Positions 37,783 through 50,565 are shown, counted from the stretch's first letter. The stretch is DNA of 64,000 bases from Paramecium octaurelia (GCA_905182995.1 CAJJDP010000158.1:1-64000), one strand, 5' to 3'. Numbers and translations are program-made. Notes: generated by a model from the letters alone, not told the origin.

Positions 37783-39180
37783 ATGAGCGAAGATTTGACA
37801 GAGAAATAGAAGGAATAAACTCCTTATGATTACTACGTTATAGCACTTTTGCTACTGGTATTCTTGATCTATAAGATCTATAATTACTGTTTCAAATGTT
37901 AACCATCGAATAACTAACCAAAAGAAAATGAAGGTATTCAATTAAAGTTGTTACAGGATCAAAAAGAGAGAAGTATTAAAAGATTTAATAAGAAGAGGAA
38001 TAGGAGCTTTCAAGTCAATCACATCAGGGCAGAGCATAAATGGATCAAAATGAGTCGATTAAGTCAAAAATTGTTAAATAACTTGAAGATCTGAAAAAAA
38101 AAGTATAAAATTAGCATAAACCTTCCTATAATGTCTTAAAAAATTAAACACCATCATAAAATTTTAAACAGAGTATAATTCAAATTAAATAAATAATTAA
38201 TAAGACTTCCAAAGAAAGAGAATTAGCAGAAGAATATAAATATTATATCAGAAGATATAAAGACAAATCAGAATTGAAAAAAAATTATGGCCTAACTTTA
38301 AAAGCAAGTTTCGAATTATATAAATATTGTAATGCATTTAGGGAAGTTAGAGGGGATGGTAATTGTTTTTACACTGCTTTTGGATTTTAATTCTTATCTA
38401 TTTTACTATTTGATTATTCCTTAGACTAATTTAATGAATTTTTTAATAGAATTAAACAAATTGAATTACCAATGAAAATATTTGTTGCTGGTACAGATTT
38501 GAAAATTGATGATAAAGAATAAGAAAAATAACTATTAGATGAATTTTAACGTAGAATGATTAAACTTAAATCAATAGAAGATATAAATTAAAGAGAAGAA
38601 TAATTTCATAATGAATTTGCTGCCTATGAATAATAATCAGACGAGATTGATGGGTGTTTATATGGACTATCAACCTTATTTTTTAGAAATTATTCTAATT
38701 ACATTATCGATTTTAGTGATGCCAAAGGTGCAGTTAATGATAGAGAAAAATTATTAAATTGGGAAGAAGAATGTAATAGTAATGAAGTTGTTATTGCAGA
38801 ATTGGCTAAGCGATTAAATATGTAAATATTTATTATCTATTACAAGTCTTGTTTAGTTAATATTTATAGAAAATAAAGAAAATATAGTAGTGAGGGAGTA
38901 TGGAAACAATAAAGAACATAAAATTATATTATTAATTAAGCCTGGACATTATAATATTGGATATTATCAAGAAGCTACCATCATTGATTAATATATATAA
39001 TCCTTAACTTAACTAAATGGGATAACTTGGGAAAATGAAGAGTCTGATAAAAATCAGTAGAATATTGCATAACAAATAGAATAATTATATAATTAAATTA
39101 TTATTTTGATAAAAAATAATACATTGAAGGAAAAAGATGCTTTCAAAATATTAGGATTTTAAATTTTACCGCTAAAATGA
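37783..39180 (+). CDS. membrane-anchored otubain-type (OTU) deubiquitinase
   Basis: 449 residues, introns at 37934-37956 and 38822-38846. One membrane span near the N-terminus (YYVIALLLLVFLIYKIYNY) ends in a Cys-containing basic flank, so a signal anchor is likely. A Gln/Lys-rich linker leads to a C65 otubain core: REVRGDGNCFYTAFGFQFL with nucleophile Cys ~187, DEIDGCLYGLSTLFFRNYS, and IKPGHYNIGYY with His ~373. The family cleaves ubiquitin chains (OTUB1 prefers Lys48). The catalytic unit is nearly identical to the two in 43481-46311, including the position of the second intron. The C-terminal ~70 residues are unique to this copy. Confidence 0.88.
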
Positions 39181-42100
39181 AATATTATTAATATTGTCTT
39201 AAGTAGCCAATTTAAAGCTATTAAATTGCAAAATATCAATATATTATTTATATTCAATCTCATTTTCCCAATTTTCACAAAGTTATTCATTTGCTTCTTC
39301 CAAATAAAGAGATCATTTCATCAAAATTTAATAGAATTAAATATAAAATCAAATAAAAAATATCGGAAAAAATATAGAAATATATATATATGGAAATAGT
39401 AAATATAGATACAAAATTTTTATATAATTAATAATGTAGTTATAATCAATGAAATCTTTTTGTCATATCGTTACTTATGTTAATAATTATTAAATACTCA
39501 AATAAGAAAATAAAAGGAAGAAATATGATTAGCTAAAACAAAATAGTCAGCCAAATATATTTTTAACTAAAAGTCAGAATGAAAATAAAAACACTAACAA
39601 ATTTATTTAATTAGAATCCTTAAATAATCAAGCACCAATAAAATTATAAAGTAAATAAATATTAATGATATTTATATTAAATAGTCTACTGTTGAAGCAT
39701 TTAATCCAATACAGTAGATCATAATTTGGATTGAATTTTATAAATTGCTGGAAATCATCTGATGATTTTACAATTATTTTTTGATTATAAATTTCATGCT
39801 ATGTTCACTTATTTAGCTAAAAGTAATATCATTATTGGATACCAGTAAAAGTAGATTAAATGCTTCAAGAAAATTATATAGATTTTAAAAAGGAAAGAAA
39901 GAATAATATTATTAATAAAATAATCTAAAATTACTAAAATATATGCAAAATATATTAAATTAAATAAAATAATTATAAATTCTACTGAAATATTTTAATG
40001 GATGAAAATGAGAGAACTGAGGAAAAAAGAATAGATGGTTAAATTTTATACAATTTGTAATTACAATTTCGATTAAAAGCATAAATGATGAAATTTAAAG
40101 AGAAAAATCATTGAGAACATTTGATTCATTATGATCTATTAATATGAGTTTTAAAAGTAAAAAGGCAATGTTTTGAAAAATTACCTTTGGAAATGAATAT
40201 AGAATAATAGAAAAGTGATCAATTGAGATATGAAAGAATTTGTCATAACACCTAATTACAAATAGGTTTCATAAATGATAAGAACCAAGATCTTATAAAA
40301 TCATAAATTTACTTATAAGAATACTATTTTTTAATTTTATAGGGATTAATGAGAATAATTGATTTAATCATGAACAAAGGTATTAGGAAAAACACTTCAA
40401 GATCTACTTTTAGCTACAAAGACTAGCATCAAAGACTAGCATCAAATTAATTAAAAAATACTAACTCGGATAATATTATCTAATTTTAAGAAAGAAGAAG
40501 TTTAAGTCATTACCTTAGAGATTTAATGAATTAATATCTAAATAAGAATCAAAAGTATAAATAAAATTGAATTGAACTTTTAAATAAACAAAAAAAATAA
40601 TAGAGAAATATTTCTATTACTAATAAAACGATTTTGAGGTAAAAAAATGAATTAAATTATTGCCTTAAATTCTATTTTTCAATATTTTAATTAATAGAGG
40701 AAATCAAATAATAAACTAAATTAAACATTTAATTAAGAGAATAAGAAAGATAAATGAATAAAAGTTTCAACATTATAAATATTATGTATAATAAGATCAA
40801 ACCTTTGAATGATGCTTTTACAATAAAAAAGTAGCAGTTGAGAAGTCAGATATGAAAGATTAGATTAAAAAGGGTTGCCTTGCAGAGAAAGTAATGCATA
40901 AGTGTTAAACCCCTCTACAGGTAATAATTATGTTCATATCATTATTATAAATAATAATGCTCATAACATAACATATTCTAAACCGTTGAACTATTTTCAT
41001 AGTCATTTATAGAAGCATGGAGGATTGAAAGATAAGTATGAGTACGGTTGTCTAATTCTATTATAAAATTTAAGAACAAAGGAGCATTCCATTACTTGCA
41101 TATCTTAGTTGAATTATTATAAATTAAATTTATCATCTCAAATAATGAAATGCATAAAACATACATTCATGGTCATAGATTTCATGATTTTGTTCATATA
41201 AAATAATTTAAAGATATATTCAAATCAGAATGAAATAAAAAGATTTAGTGAAGTAAAATAGTAATTACTAGCCCAACATGAGAAGTCATGAGTATGCTAC
41301 TAAATCTGAAAGATCCTCTCCAGAAAACAAACCTGTGGACAAACCTCCATTTAGTTAGTTTTAAGCTATTTCGAATAATAAGACTACTATGAAATCCAAG
41401 ATCAAAACCATGGATAACTTCTTTCAAAGTAATAATTCCCTCTAAAATTAAAAGATTCAAAAATTAATTCCTAATTTACATAATCATTCAAATATCTGAA
41501 TATTGGTAGTTAGAATATATCCTCCTTAAAACCAACTATGCTTCAATGTTTTAATCAGTAGCACAAAATGTAATTTGTCTCCAAGAAACAAGATAAGCAA
41601 TAGACTAGTCATTTCTATACTTTCTTTAATAAACTTAGATCAACAAGTACAAAAAGAGGTGGATTTTACATCAGTATTCATAAGCAGTTCACAGGCAGAG
41701 ATGTTTCTCACTGCATTGATTAATTAATATAGAATTTATCTTGTTATAATGCGATCGAACTGTTTGAGCTAAATTTATTTAACCAAAACTCAATACTGTA
41801 TGAGCTTAATAAGAATAAAGTCTATAATTTTTACATTAATTTTGAAGTAAGGAACCATAACCATTCTTATTATTAGTCAATGGGAACTATATGAGAATTG
41901 TCAAAGCCAAAATAAGAAGATCTCACACAGGTGTGTTTCACATCATTGACATTCAAGGATATTCCTATAAATACGATTATAATGATATATTATAGATTCG
42001 TATATTAATTAGGTAAGTTAATTAAACCTGCCAGGATTCAAAAACTCCACAAATTTTTAAATTTATAATGAATAAAAATTAAATTTATAAGCTTTATTAA

Positions 42101-43480
42101 CAATTCACTAATAAACATTTTTTAGCCGAGTTGTGTGATAATATTAACAAATTAACTTACATTTTTGTATGAATTTTGTAATCAATGATATAATGAATTG
42201 ATATTTGATGAAAATAATGTTAGGGAATATGCTATAAACATCTTTGGTTAGGAATAAGGATTAAAGTACTCCAACCCATTGGCACTTCCAAGGATACAGC
42301 CAATAACTTTTAATAAGCTTAAGCATATGGAAGATAACAAGCACTAACCAGTGTCCTATTATCTAATTCTAGGTCATTTATGAAAGGAACTTACCAAATT
42401 TTGAATGATACTAAGAACGTTAGTATTAGTCAGATCATCCTAACTTTGGAGAAGTTAAAATTGTACCTTAAAATAAAAAATTTCTAGCATACCATATCAC
42501 TAAGAATTTAGACCTATCGCTATATTCAACCTCATTTATAGGTGGATAAAACTGATATTTGAGTTTGCACTAAGCCAGTACTGCTAAAAGAGGTCATCAA
42601 ATCAATAACAATAACAATGTGTAGAAGGTTTTAATACCCATGTTTAAATCCTGAATCTCATAAGGCATATTAAAGCATAAAATGGCTTTGATAATAAGGG
42701 AATTAGATTTTGTGAATTTCAAATCTGACAACAATACTACTAAGCTTGATATTCTTTATGACTACTTCTATTAATGATAAATACTAAGAGAAGAAGAAAT
42801 AATAGTTCATCAAAGCACTAATATCCTACCAATGTATCATTAATAATGGAAAGAAATAGAGTAGTAGGAGAGTAGTCCTTTAATATAGCAATATCCTTCC
42901 TTATCTATTTCAATTTATACAGGAAAAATTGATATATTGAACATTTTAATAAGTAATTCCTCTATGAGGGTTGGTTTGGATATTCTATTTTCATATATAT
43001 GCAAGAAAAATTATAAAAAAGGCTTGAATAAGTATCGGACGATTTATTGCTTTAGATAAATAAAAAAATGTACAATCATTTAGCCCTAAATTAAAAGAAA
43101 ACTTTTGTACAATAATTATGAATTGAAGAACTCATGTTAGAATATCATTATAAATGCTTAGGACTTCACTTAAAATATCCATTTCGCGTATCTTAATCAC
43201 TATACACTACTGCAATAGGCTTCTTTTATGAAATTTTCAATAGACTTCGTTTTGAATAGATGATACCTATAATCAAACTTTAAACTAATACACACAGAAC
43301 ATAATCCATTCTTTGTTAAGGAATGGATGTATCTATCTAAGATTGTTCTTAATAAGTTTTTGGAAACGCTGGAATGACAGATAACTAAATGATATAATGG
43401 TAATTATAATCAAGTGTTCAAATATTAAAATTGATAAATTTAATTAAAATTATTAATTTATTTGTTATAGAATTTGGTTA
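39181..43480. pseudogene. decayed sequence between the two otubain loci
   Basis: 4.3 kb without a closed gene. Coding-like runs occur, but each is broken. 39998-41041 reads in one plus frame with in-frame TGA at 40112, 40145, 40568 and 40853. 41278 begins a balanced-composition run (MRSHEYATKSERSSPENKP). 41538-41894 is 118 codons, then the frame shifts at 41850-41894 with no intron that repairs it. Later runs (SYYLILGHL; HPNFGEVKIVPQNKKFLAYH) are also split. I do not recognise the family. TGA density in the first part is not far from chance, so only the 41.3-43.4 kb part is a fair pseudogene candidate. Confidence 0.4.
40421..40446. repeat. 13-bp tandem duplication
   Basis: The unit gactagcatcaaa is present twice in a row inside the decayed region; a replication-slippage scar. 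Confidence 0.7.
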
Positions 43481-46311
43481 ATGGAAGTCTGGGTTATAAT
43501 AATTATAGTCATCGGTGCCGTTTCAGGATCAACGGTCTTGTACATATTTTGCACAAAAAAATCAAAAAGTAAAACAAAAAAAGAAACCAATTAAGAACAT
43601 CTAATTGACGAGAAAGGTGAATTGGGATAAATGAATTCTAATGATAAAAAAACCTATTACATCAATAATCAAAACCAAAATAAAAATTATATAGATACCT
43701 ATTCTTATGATGTAAAATAGGATACTCAAACTAATCAAAAAAATAAAGAAAATTATGGAAGAGACTAAGCAAAATAATAAAATATTTATTAAAACAATAA
43801 ATCATCTAATACAGTGGCAATAGATATTAAACCAAATAATTCTTAACACAATATGTAACAAAATATTTTATAATAAACAGACGAATAAAAACCATAATAA
43901 ATATACTAAAAAATTGATAAAGGATAAACGAATTTAGGAAAAAATGACTTACACACTTATGATTAATCACAGAATGATGCAATTATTAAAATTGATTCAC
44001 CTGTTTTAGAGAAAATTGACTCTCAACTACCCATTTCATAAAATAATCAGGATAATTAAAAATACAACTATCAGTAAAAGGAATTACAATATAATTATGA
44101 TAATTAATAATAAAATAATCAGAATTCGTATTTATAAAATATTAAAAATGACGAAGAATAAAATATTGATATTGTGTAATAATAGAATTATGATAATTAA
44201 TAACATAATAATAAGAATGCATCTTTATAAAATACTAAAGATGTCTAAGAATAAGATATTGATATTGCGTAATAATAGAATTATGATAATTAATAATAAA
44301 GTAATAAGAATGCATATTTACAAAATATTAAAGATGTCTAAGAATACAATATTGAAAGTGAGTAATTATAACAGAATTGGAATAATTAATAACAAAATAA
44401 ACAGAATGATTATGAATAAAATTTTGAGAATGTCAATTATGAGAATGATTCAATGGACAAGGGCAATTAATAATAAAGTAATAAGAATATAATTATATCA
44501 ATAGAATCCCCGGATAATTAGAAATTAGTGGATAATGCTGTTCAACCTGATATACCAAAACCTGAGGTAATACCTAAACCTGTGATTAAAATCAAGCCAT
44601 TAGAAAGTTTACAGTAAATAATTAATGAGACTTCCAAAAAAAGAGAATTAGCAGAAGAATATAAATATTATATCAGAAGATATTAAGGCAAATCGGAATT
44701 GAAAAAAAATTATGGCCTAACTTTAAAAGCAAGTGTAGAATTATATAAATATTGTAATGCGTTTAGGGAAGTTAGAGGGGATGGTAATTGTTTTTACACT
44801 GCTTTTGGATTTTAATTCTTATCTATTTTACTATTTGATTATTCCTTAGACTAATTTAATGAATTTTTTAATAGAATTAAACAAATTGAATTACCAATGA
44901 AAATATTCGTTGCTGGTACAGATTTGAAAATTGATGATAAAGAATTAGAAAAATACCTATTAGATGAATTTTAACGTAGAATGATTAAACTTAAATCAAT
45001 AGAAGATATAAATTAAAGAGAAGAATAATTTCATACCGAATTTGCTGCCTATGAAAAATAATCAGACGAAATTGATGGGTGTTTATATGGACTATCAACC
45101 TTATTTTTTAGAAATTATTCTAATTACGTTATCGATTTTAGTGATGCCAAAGATGCAGTTTATGATAGAGAAAAATTATTATATTGGGAAGAAGAATGTA
45201 ATAGTAATGAAGTTGTTATTGCAGAGTTGGCTAAGTAATTAAATATGTAAATATTTATTATCTATTACAAGTCTTGTTTAGTTAATATTTATAGAAAATA
45301 AAGAAAATATAGTAGTGAGGGAGTATGGAAACAATAAAGAACATAAAATTATATTATTAATTAAGCCTGGACATTATAACATCGGCTATTTTAAGCAAGA
45401 TGATAATAAGAATTAAGAAATTTCTGACCCTTAACCTGCAATTACAATTAATCAATTAGAAAGTTTACAGCAAATAATTAATGAGACTTCCAAAAAAAGA
45501 GAATTAGCAGAAGAATATAAATATTATATCAGAAGATATTAAGGCAAATCGGAATTGAAAAAAAATTATGGCCTAACTTTAAAAGCAAGTGTAGAATTAT
45601 ATAAAAATTGTAATGCATTTAGGGAAGTAAGAGGGGATGGTAATTGTTTTTACACTGCTTTTGGATTTTAATTCTTATCTATTTTACTATTTGATTATTC
45701 CTTAGACTAATTTAATGAATTTTTTAATAGAATTAAACAAATTGAATTACCAATGAAATTATTTGTTCCTGGTACAGATTTGAAAATTGATGATAAAGAA
45801 TTAGAAAAATAACTATTAGATGAATTTTAACGTAGAATGCTTAAGCTTAAATCATTAGAAGATAGAAATGAAAGAGAAGAATAATTTCATACCGAATTTG
45901 CTGCCTATGAAAAATAATCAGACGAAATTGATGGGTGTTTATATGGACTATCAACCTTATTTTTTAGAAATTATTCTAATTACGTTATCGATTTTAGTGA
46001 TGCCAAAGATGCAGTTTATGATAGAGAAAAATTATTATATTGGGAAGAAGAATGTAATAGTAATGAAGTTGTTATTGCAGAGTTGGCTAAGTAATTAAAT
46101 ATGTAAATATTTATTATCTATTACAAGTCTTGTTTAGTTAATATTTATAGAAAATAAAGAAAATATAGTAGTGAGGGAGTATGGAAACAATAAAGAACAT
46201 AAAATTATATTATTAATTCAGCCTGGACATTATAACATTGGCTACTTTGATGAACCATAATAATTAGAAGAAAATTAAGAGTAATAGTAAAAAGAGGAAA
46301 AATAATTATGA
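43481..46311 (+). CDS. membrane-anchored double otubain with Asn/Gln repeat linker
   Basis: 926 residues, introns at 45247-45271 and 46103-46127 at the same place in each OTU module. The N-terminus is one membrane span (MEVWVIIIIVIGAVSGSTVL) followed by a Lys-rich stop. Residues ~40-365 are Asn/Gln/Lys-rich and contain a 31-residue repeat three times (44080-44375; NYDNQQ ... NKNASLQNTKDVQE). Two otubain modules follow in a 277-residue repeat unit (856 nt with intron). Catalytic Cys ~437 and ~714 lie in RGDGNCFYTAF, His ~623 and ~900 in PGHYNIGYF. Both catalytic sets look intact. Few differences separate the modules (for example KIFVAG/KLFVPG). Likely a tethered ubiquitin-chain protease. Confidence 0.87.
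44080..44375 (+). repeat. three tandem 93-bp repeats encoding an Asn/Gln-rich 31-mer
   Basis: Inside the double otubain gene. Each copy encodes NYDNQQ(Q/H) then about 24 residues including QN(I/T)K(N/D) and an acidic end. The copies differ mostly by substitutions; the third has one extra codon. The linker is predicted disordered. Confidence 0.8.
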
Positions 46312-47028
46312 TTTATCATTTTAAATAATTAATTCATTTTTTTTTATTCTTTTGACTTTCTATATTTGTTAAATATAGATTATAATTTATCATCTGCAAT
46401 ATGATTAATTATATAACTTTATAAATGTGTTATATTTATTACAAAAAATATTCTGAATAGAGTTATGATATTTGGTAAAGTGTGAAAATTCTAATTTTTA
46501 TACTTTTGAATCTATCACAAGGTTCAGAGTTGATATATATATATACAATTTATTATAATTCTTTAAGAAACTATTCAATTCTTATTTTTAAGAAATGCTT
46601 TATTATCTTGATGGCTTTGATTCTTCCTAAATTAATTTTATTTGATTCAAACCACATTTAAAGCTTTTCAAGGTTATATTTTATTACATGAAATTTTAGC
46701 ATTGTGTTTTTCCAAATTTCTTTACTTTTGTTAGAGCTACTAATTTCACTAAATTTATGCTGTTATGAATCTAAAGGTTCTTTGATAGAACCAAAAGTAA
46801 GAATAAAAATTCTATAGATTAGGATTTATTGTTGACTTGTCTTTGAATTTGCTAAATTATCTCTATATATTTAAAAAATAAAGGTTCATAAAAGAATGAA
46901 TTTAGATTGATTCAACTAGTCTTTGAATGTAAAGTAAGGACCAATGATTTTAAACCGTTCTATAGAAATATTCTACCAATCACAGATTAAAATATATTTT
47001 AATATAATAAATATTTGATTTTTTACTT
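46312..47028. other. AT-rich spacer, no gene seen
   Basis: Between two plus-strand genes; frequent TGA in all frames, no RNA gene recognised. Confidence 0.55.
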
Positions 47029-47829
47029 ATGGATAAAATAAAGAAGCTTAATTTAGATTCTGACTAGTTTTCAGTTGACTACTTAAGACCAATTCCATTC
47101 CTCGTAAACTCAAATAATTTTTATTGGAATGAGAATAGCATGCTTAATAATTTATAATGGAATTATACTCTTCAAATCAACAGTGATAAATTGAGTTAGG
47201 TAAAGGAAATTATATAGAAAGCTTGTTTTACTTAGGTCAGTGATCAAGAATTCAAAGTACAAAACAATTTATAGCATAGTTGATTTAAGACTTTTTAGAA
47301 AATGACGAGTATTTATTAAAAAATTGTGGTTTTACTACATAAAAATTACCCGATTTAATAGAAAATAATGCAAACTTAGTATTCCTTTTCTTAGTGAAAA
47401 ATGTGAAGTCTTCTGATTTCTAAGAGTAAAAGTACTTAATAATTCAAGTTATTTGGATGTTTTAATCAATATTGATGTTACTCCTGCTACAATTGAGTTA
47501 TTTGCGATGATAAATTATTCGATGAAAATACCTCCTGATTTCGTTACATATTATGTGTATTATTGTATTTAATATTGTAATAATATTAAAGTAAATTATA
47601 ATATACAATCAAATAGGAAAAATCAACATAAACGAAAATAGTTAAATATGTCAGCATTTTCATTCGCCATTTTTTAAAAACTAAGGCAATTATGACTAAA
47701 GATCTTCTGACTGAAGTAAGCTTGCTATAATTATATAAGCTACAAGCATTTTGTATAGAATTTACCAGGGTTAATGAAGTATCTCAACTTTTCAAATCAG
47801 TAAAAGCTTTCAATGAATTAGGAGCATGA
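47029..47829 (+). CDS. CNOT11: CCR4-NOT complex subunit 11
   Basis: 234 residues after four introns (47257-47279, 47426-47448, 47591-47616, 47716-47739). The match to the conserved C-terminal domain of CNOT11 (C2orf29/DUF2363) is clear in order: LKNCGFTTQKLPDLIENN, YLDVLINIDVTPATIEL, IPPDFVTYYVYYCIQYCNNI, FLKTKAIMTKDLLTE, then LQAFCIEFTRVNEVSQLFKS. In animals this subunit binds CNOT10 and docks on CNOT1 of the mRNA deadenylase complex. The N-terminal region is short (about 80 residues), so the protein is nearly the minimal domain. It converges with the next gene with 45 nt between stops. Confidence 0.85.
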
Positions 47830-47874
47830 TAAATTGAATAAAATTACTTAAAACAATCAATATATAATAAATGT

Positions 47875-48823
47875 TCAAAATTCATTGAAGCCAGTGGGTT
47901 TCAAAATTAGCATAATTTAATTACCTATCTTTTCCTATTCCTGAACTTTGTTATACTATAAAAATATGAATGGGAAATTACATTCTTAATGCAACTCTAA
48001 AAATTACTTATCAATTTAATTGAAATTGAATCTAGTCATTTTTCTTTCATTTATGTTACTCCCTAGTTTTTCAAACACTTCAGCCTATTTAGGAGTTTGA
48101 ATAGCCTTCTACTCAAATTATTCAGTTTCTTCTTTGACAGGTGAAAGGCCTTTATGAATATTTTTCAATTTTTCTCTAGTGTCTATAAAAATAGGCTCTT
48201 TATTCTGTTGATTTTAAGGTTTTTTGTATTTTTCCCAATTTTCATTTTTTTTAGTTGAAGATTCATCTATTTTAGTTTTCTGTTTTAGATTCTTTTAATC
48301 ACTCTTTTCTTAATTTTAAGTTTCTTTTTAAATTTTCTCTTTATTTTTTGATTCCTTCTTCTGTTGTTTGAGAATTTTTTTCCTTTCATTATATATTTCT
48401 TTGTTTTAATACCCAAAAACTCTAATTCTTTTTAATCCTTTATAATCCTTCTACGCGTAATTTAACACCTCTACAATCATTTAATTATATATTTCTTAAG
48501 AAAATGGTTCTATATCAACGCTTTGTACTTTATTCCATTCCAAATTTTCTTTCCAAATTACTTTGTCATAATAAATTTCATCTGAGTTTTCACCTTTGAG
48601 TCTTATATTAACCTAATCCGCATAGTAGTTCTCTATTCTAATCAATTAAAGTGAAAGTACATATAGAAATTAGTGATATTAAAGCATTCCCGAATTCAAT
48701 CAGAATTTTAGCTTCTTTATCTTTGGTATACCATTCACCAGTTGCTTTGGTGATATTTTTGCTGCCAGATTCTGAAGATGGAGGGTTGACATCGACAATT
48801 TTCAAAATTAATTCATCTTCCAT
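47875..48823 (-). CDS. XRCC1-N-like (galactose-binding fold) protein with charged tail
   Basis: 306 residues, one 28-nt intron (48633-48660). The first ~130 residues have the feel of the XRCC1 N-terminal/discoidin-like beta sandwich: LILKIVDVNPPSSESGSKNI, EWYTKDKEAKILIEFGNALI, VNIRLKGENSDEIYYDKVIW, and MIVEVLNYAQKDYKGLKRIR ending in VFGY. A Lys/Glu/Gln-rich tail of ~170 residues follows. In XRCC1 this domain binds DNA polymerase beta and nicked DNA; the same fold is used by other adaptors, including ciliary IFT25. The assignment is by pattern only, so the role is open. The start codon is 36 nt from the divergent SRP72 start. Confidence 0.5.
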
Positions 48824-48859
48824 TTATTTATTATATTAAATATTAGTAAACACGTGTTT

Positions 48860-50565
48860 ATGGACTAAAGAACTCCAATACAAAGGTTAGTGGAAGAATT
48901 ACACACAGGATCACCTGCTTAATTGTTAGATGTAGCTAATCAATGCGAATAAACTCCAAATATCTAGTTGACAAAGTCAATCCTTTTAATAAATAACAAG
49001 AATTATTAAGAAGCTTCACAACTTTTGAAAGGACTAAAAGATCATTAACTTTATGCTTTTACTAGATTATATCTACTCTATGCTGAAGGATAATATCAAT
49101 AGGTTGTAACAGAAAGTAGAAAAAATGTGCTAGAAGATTAGCTATTAATGGGACAAGCTTAATTAAAGTTAGGAGAGTTTGAACAAGCAATTCAATTATT
49201 TTAGAAACTACTTAAAGAAGTATAAGTATTCGATTATCTATTAGACCAAATTTCAAAAAGACTCTCAAGACATTTTAACAAATATAGCAAATGCAGCAAT
49301 TCAATAAAATGACTAGACCTAAATGAAATAAATAAATTAACAAATAATTGAATTCATTAAAAAGAATAAAAATTAATATGCAAGAGAGTTATTACTAAAC
49401 CATGCTTTACTTAATTTATAATTAAATGAGTAATTTTTGTTAAATATTCAAATAGTCTTAAAACAGCAAAAGAATTAACTATAAGATTTGAAAACATGGT
49501 GAAAGTTGAGAATGAGTAGGATGAGGATTTATTTTTAGCGCAATTAATTTTAGATGTAATTAATTCAGGAGATTACAAAAGCAAAGTTAAATAGTAAAGA
49601 TTTATTTAATTTATAGATATGAAATTTTAGAGAAAGCTCCAGAATAAGCAGTAATATTAAATAATTTGGCAGTATTTTAAGAGTTTATTCATCCACATCA
49701 TGATTCATTAAAAAGAGTTGAAGAGGCATTGTCATTAGATTATAAATTTACACCTCAATAACTTCATTAGTTGAAAATAAATAAAGCCATTTTATAAATT
49801 ATTAAGAACAGACCAGCTAAGGAGTAAGGCTTGCCTTTACCTGTTCAGATAGCAATTAATAGATTGAAATGGGAATAACCAATCGAAGATCCATATCAAT
49901 ATCTGATATTTGCTACTAATAATGACAACATAAATAAAATAATTGAACTATGCAATGTAAAAAATTGGAATCAGAACAAAGTCTTGAGCACTTTTATCTT
50001 GGCTCACATTCTGAAATTGTCTGATGATACTCCATACGAAAAGTAAATTCAATTAATTGCCTAATTCCATAAAGATTTGGTTTGCAGTTATTATATCAAA
50101 AGAGGGAATTTAGATAAAGCTTTACTATACTAGACCTAGGATCAATAAATTAAGAGTCAACTTGCCTTGCTATGTATTGAAAAGGGATAACTCTAGCAAG
50201 GAGCTAAATTCGTTGACTCTTTATAATTCGATGGGATAACTGATATGAATGAAATTGAAAATTTAGAGAAAAATATTGGACTATCAAAGAAAGTGGAAGT
50301 CTAAGTGAAGAAAATTTAAAAGAAAAAGAAGAAGAGAATTAGATATCCAAAAAATTTCGACAAAACCAATCCTGGCCCATTACCAAACCCTGAGAGATGG
50401 TTACCTAAATATGAAAGAAAAGAATGGAAAAAAAAGAAATAAATTCATAGCAGAACTTAAGGAGGTAATGCAGGAAATGAAACAGTAAACACATTTAAAT
50501 CAAGTGGAGCTTCGACTGCATAGGTTAGTGCAGCTTAAAAGAAAACAAATAAGTATAGAAAATGA
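48860..50565 (+). CDS. SRP72: signal recognition particle 72 kDa subunit
   Basis: 543 residues, introns at 49220-49244, 49430-49455 and 49594-49616. TPR-like helical repeats fill residues ~20-440 (NKNYQEASQLLKGLKDHQLY, LGEFEQAIQLFQKLLKE, YIKRGNLDKALLYQTQDQQI). The diagnostic SRP72 RNA-binding motif is near 460-500: RIRYPKNFDKTNPGPLPNPE followed by RWLPKYERKEWKKK. SRP72 binds SRP68 and 7S RNA in the cytosolic particle that targets ribosomes to the ER. The length is somewhat below the ~640-670 of animal proteins. It shares a 36-nt divergent spacer with the preceding gene. Confidence 0.93.

Noticed and set aside
39434-39784. 116-codon plus-strand frame
   Set aside because: Low-complexity Asn/Lys/Gln translation next to decayed sequence; compatible with chance.
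44016-44492. 158-residue Met/Ile/Lys-rich frame
   Set aside because: It lies out of frame over the Asn/Gln repeat of the double otubain gene; the periodicity comes from the repeat in the real frame.
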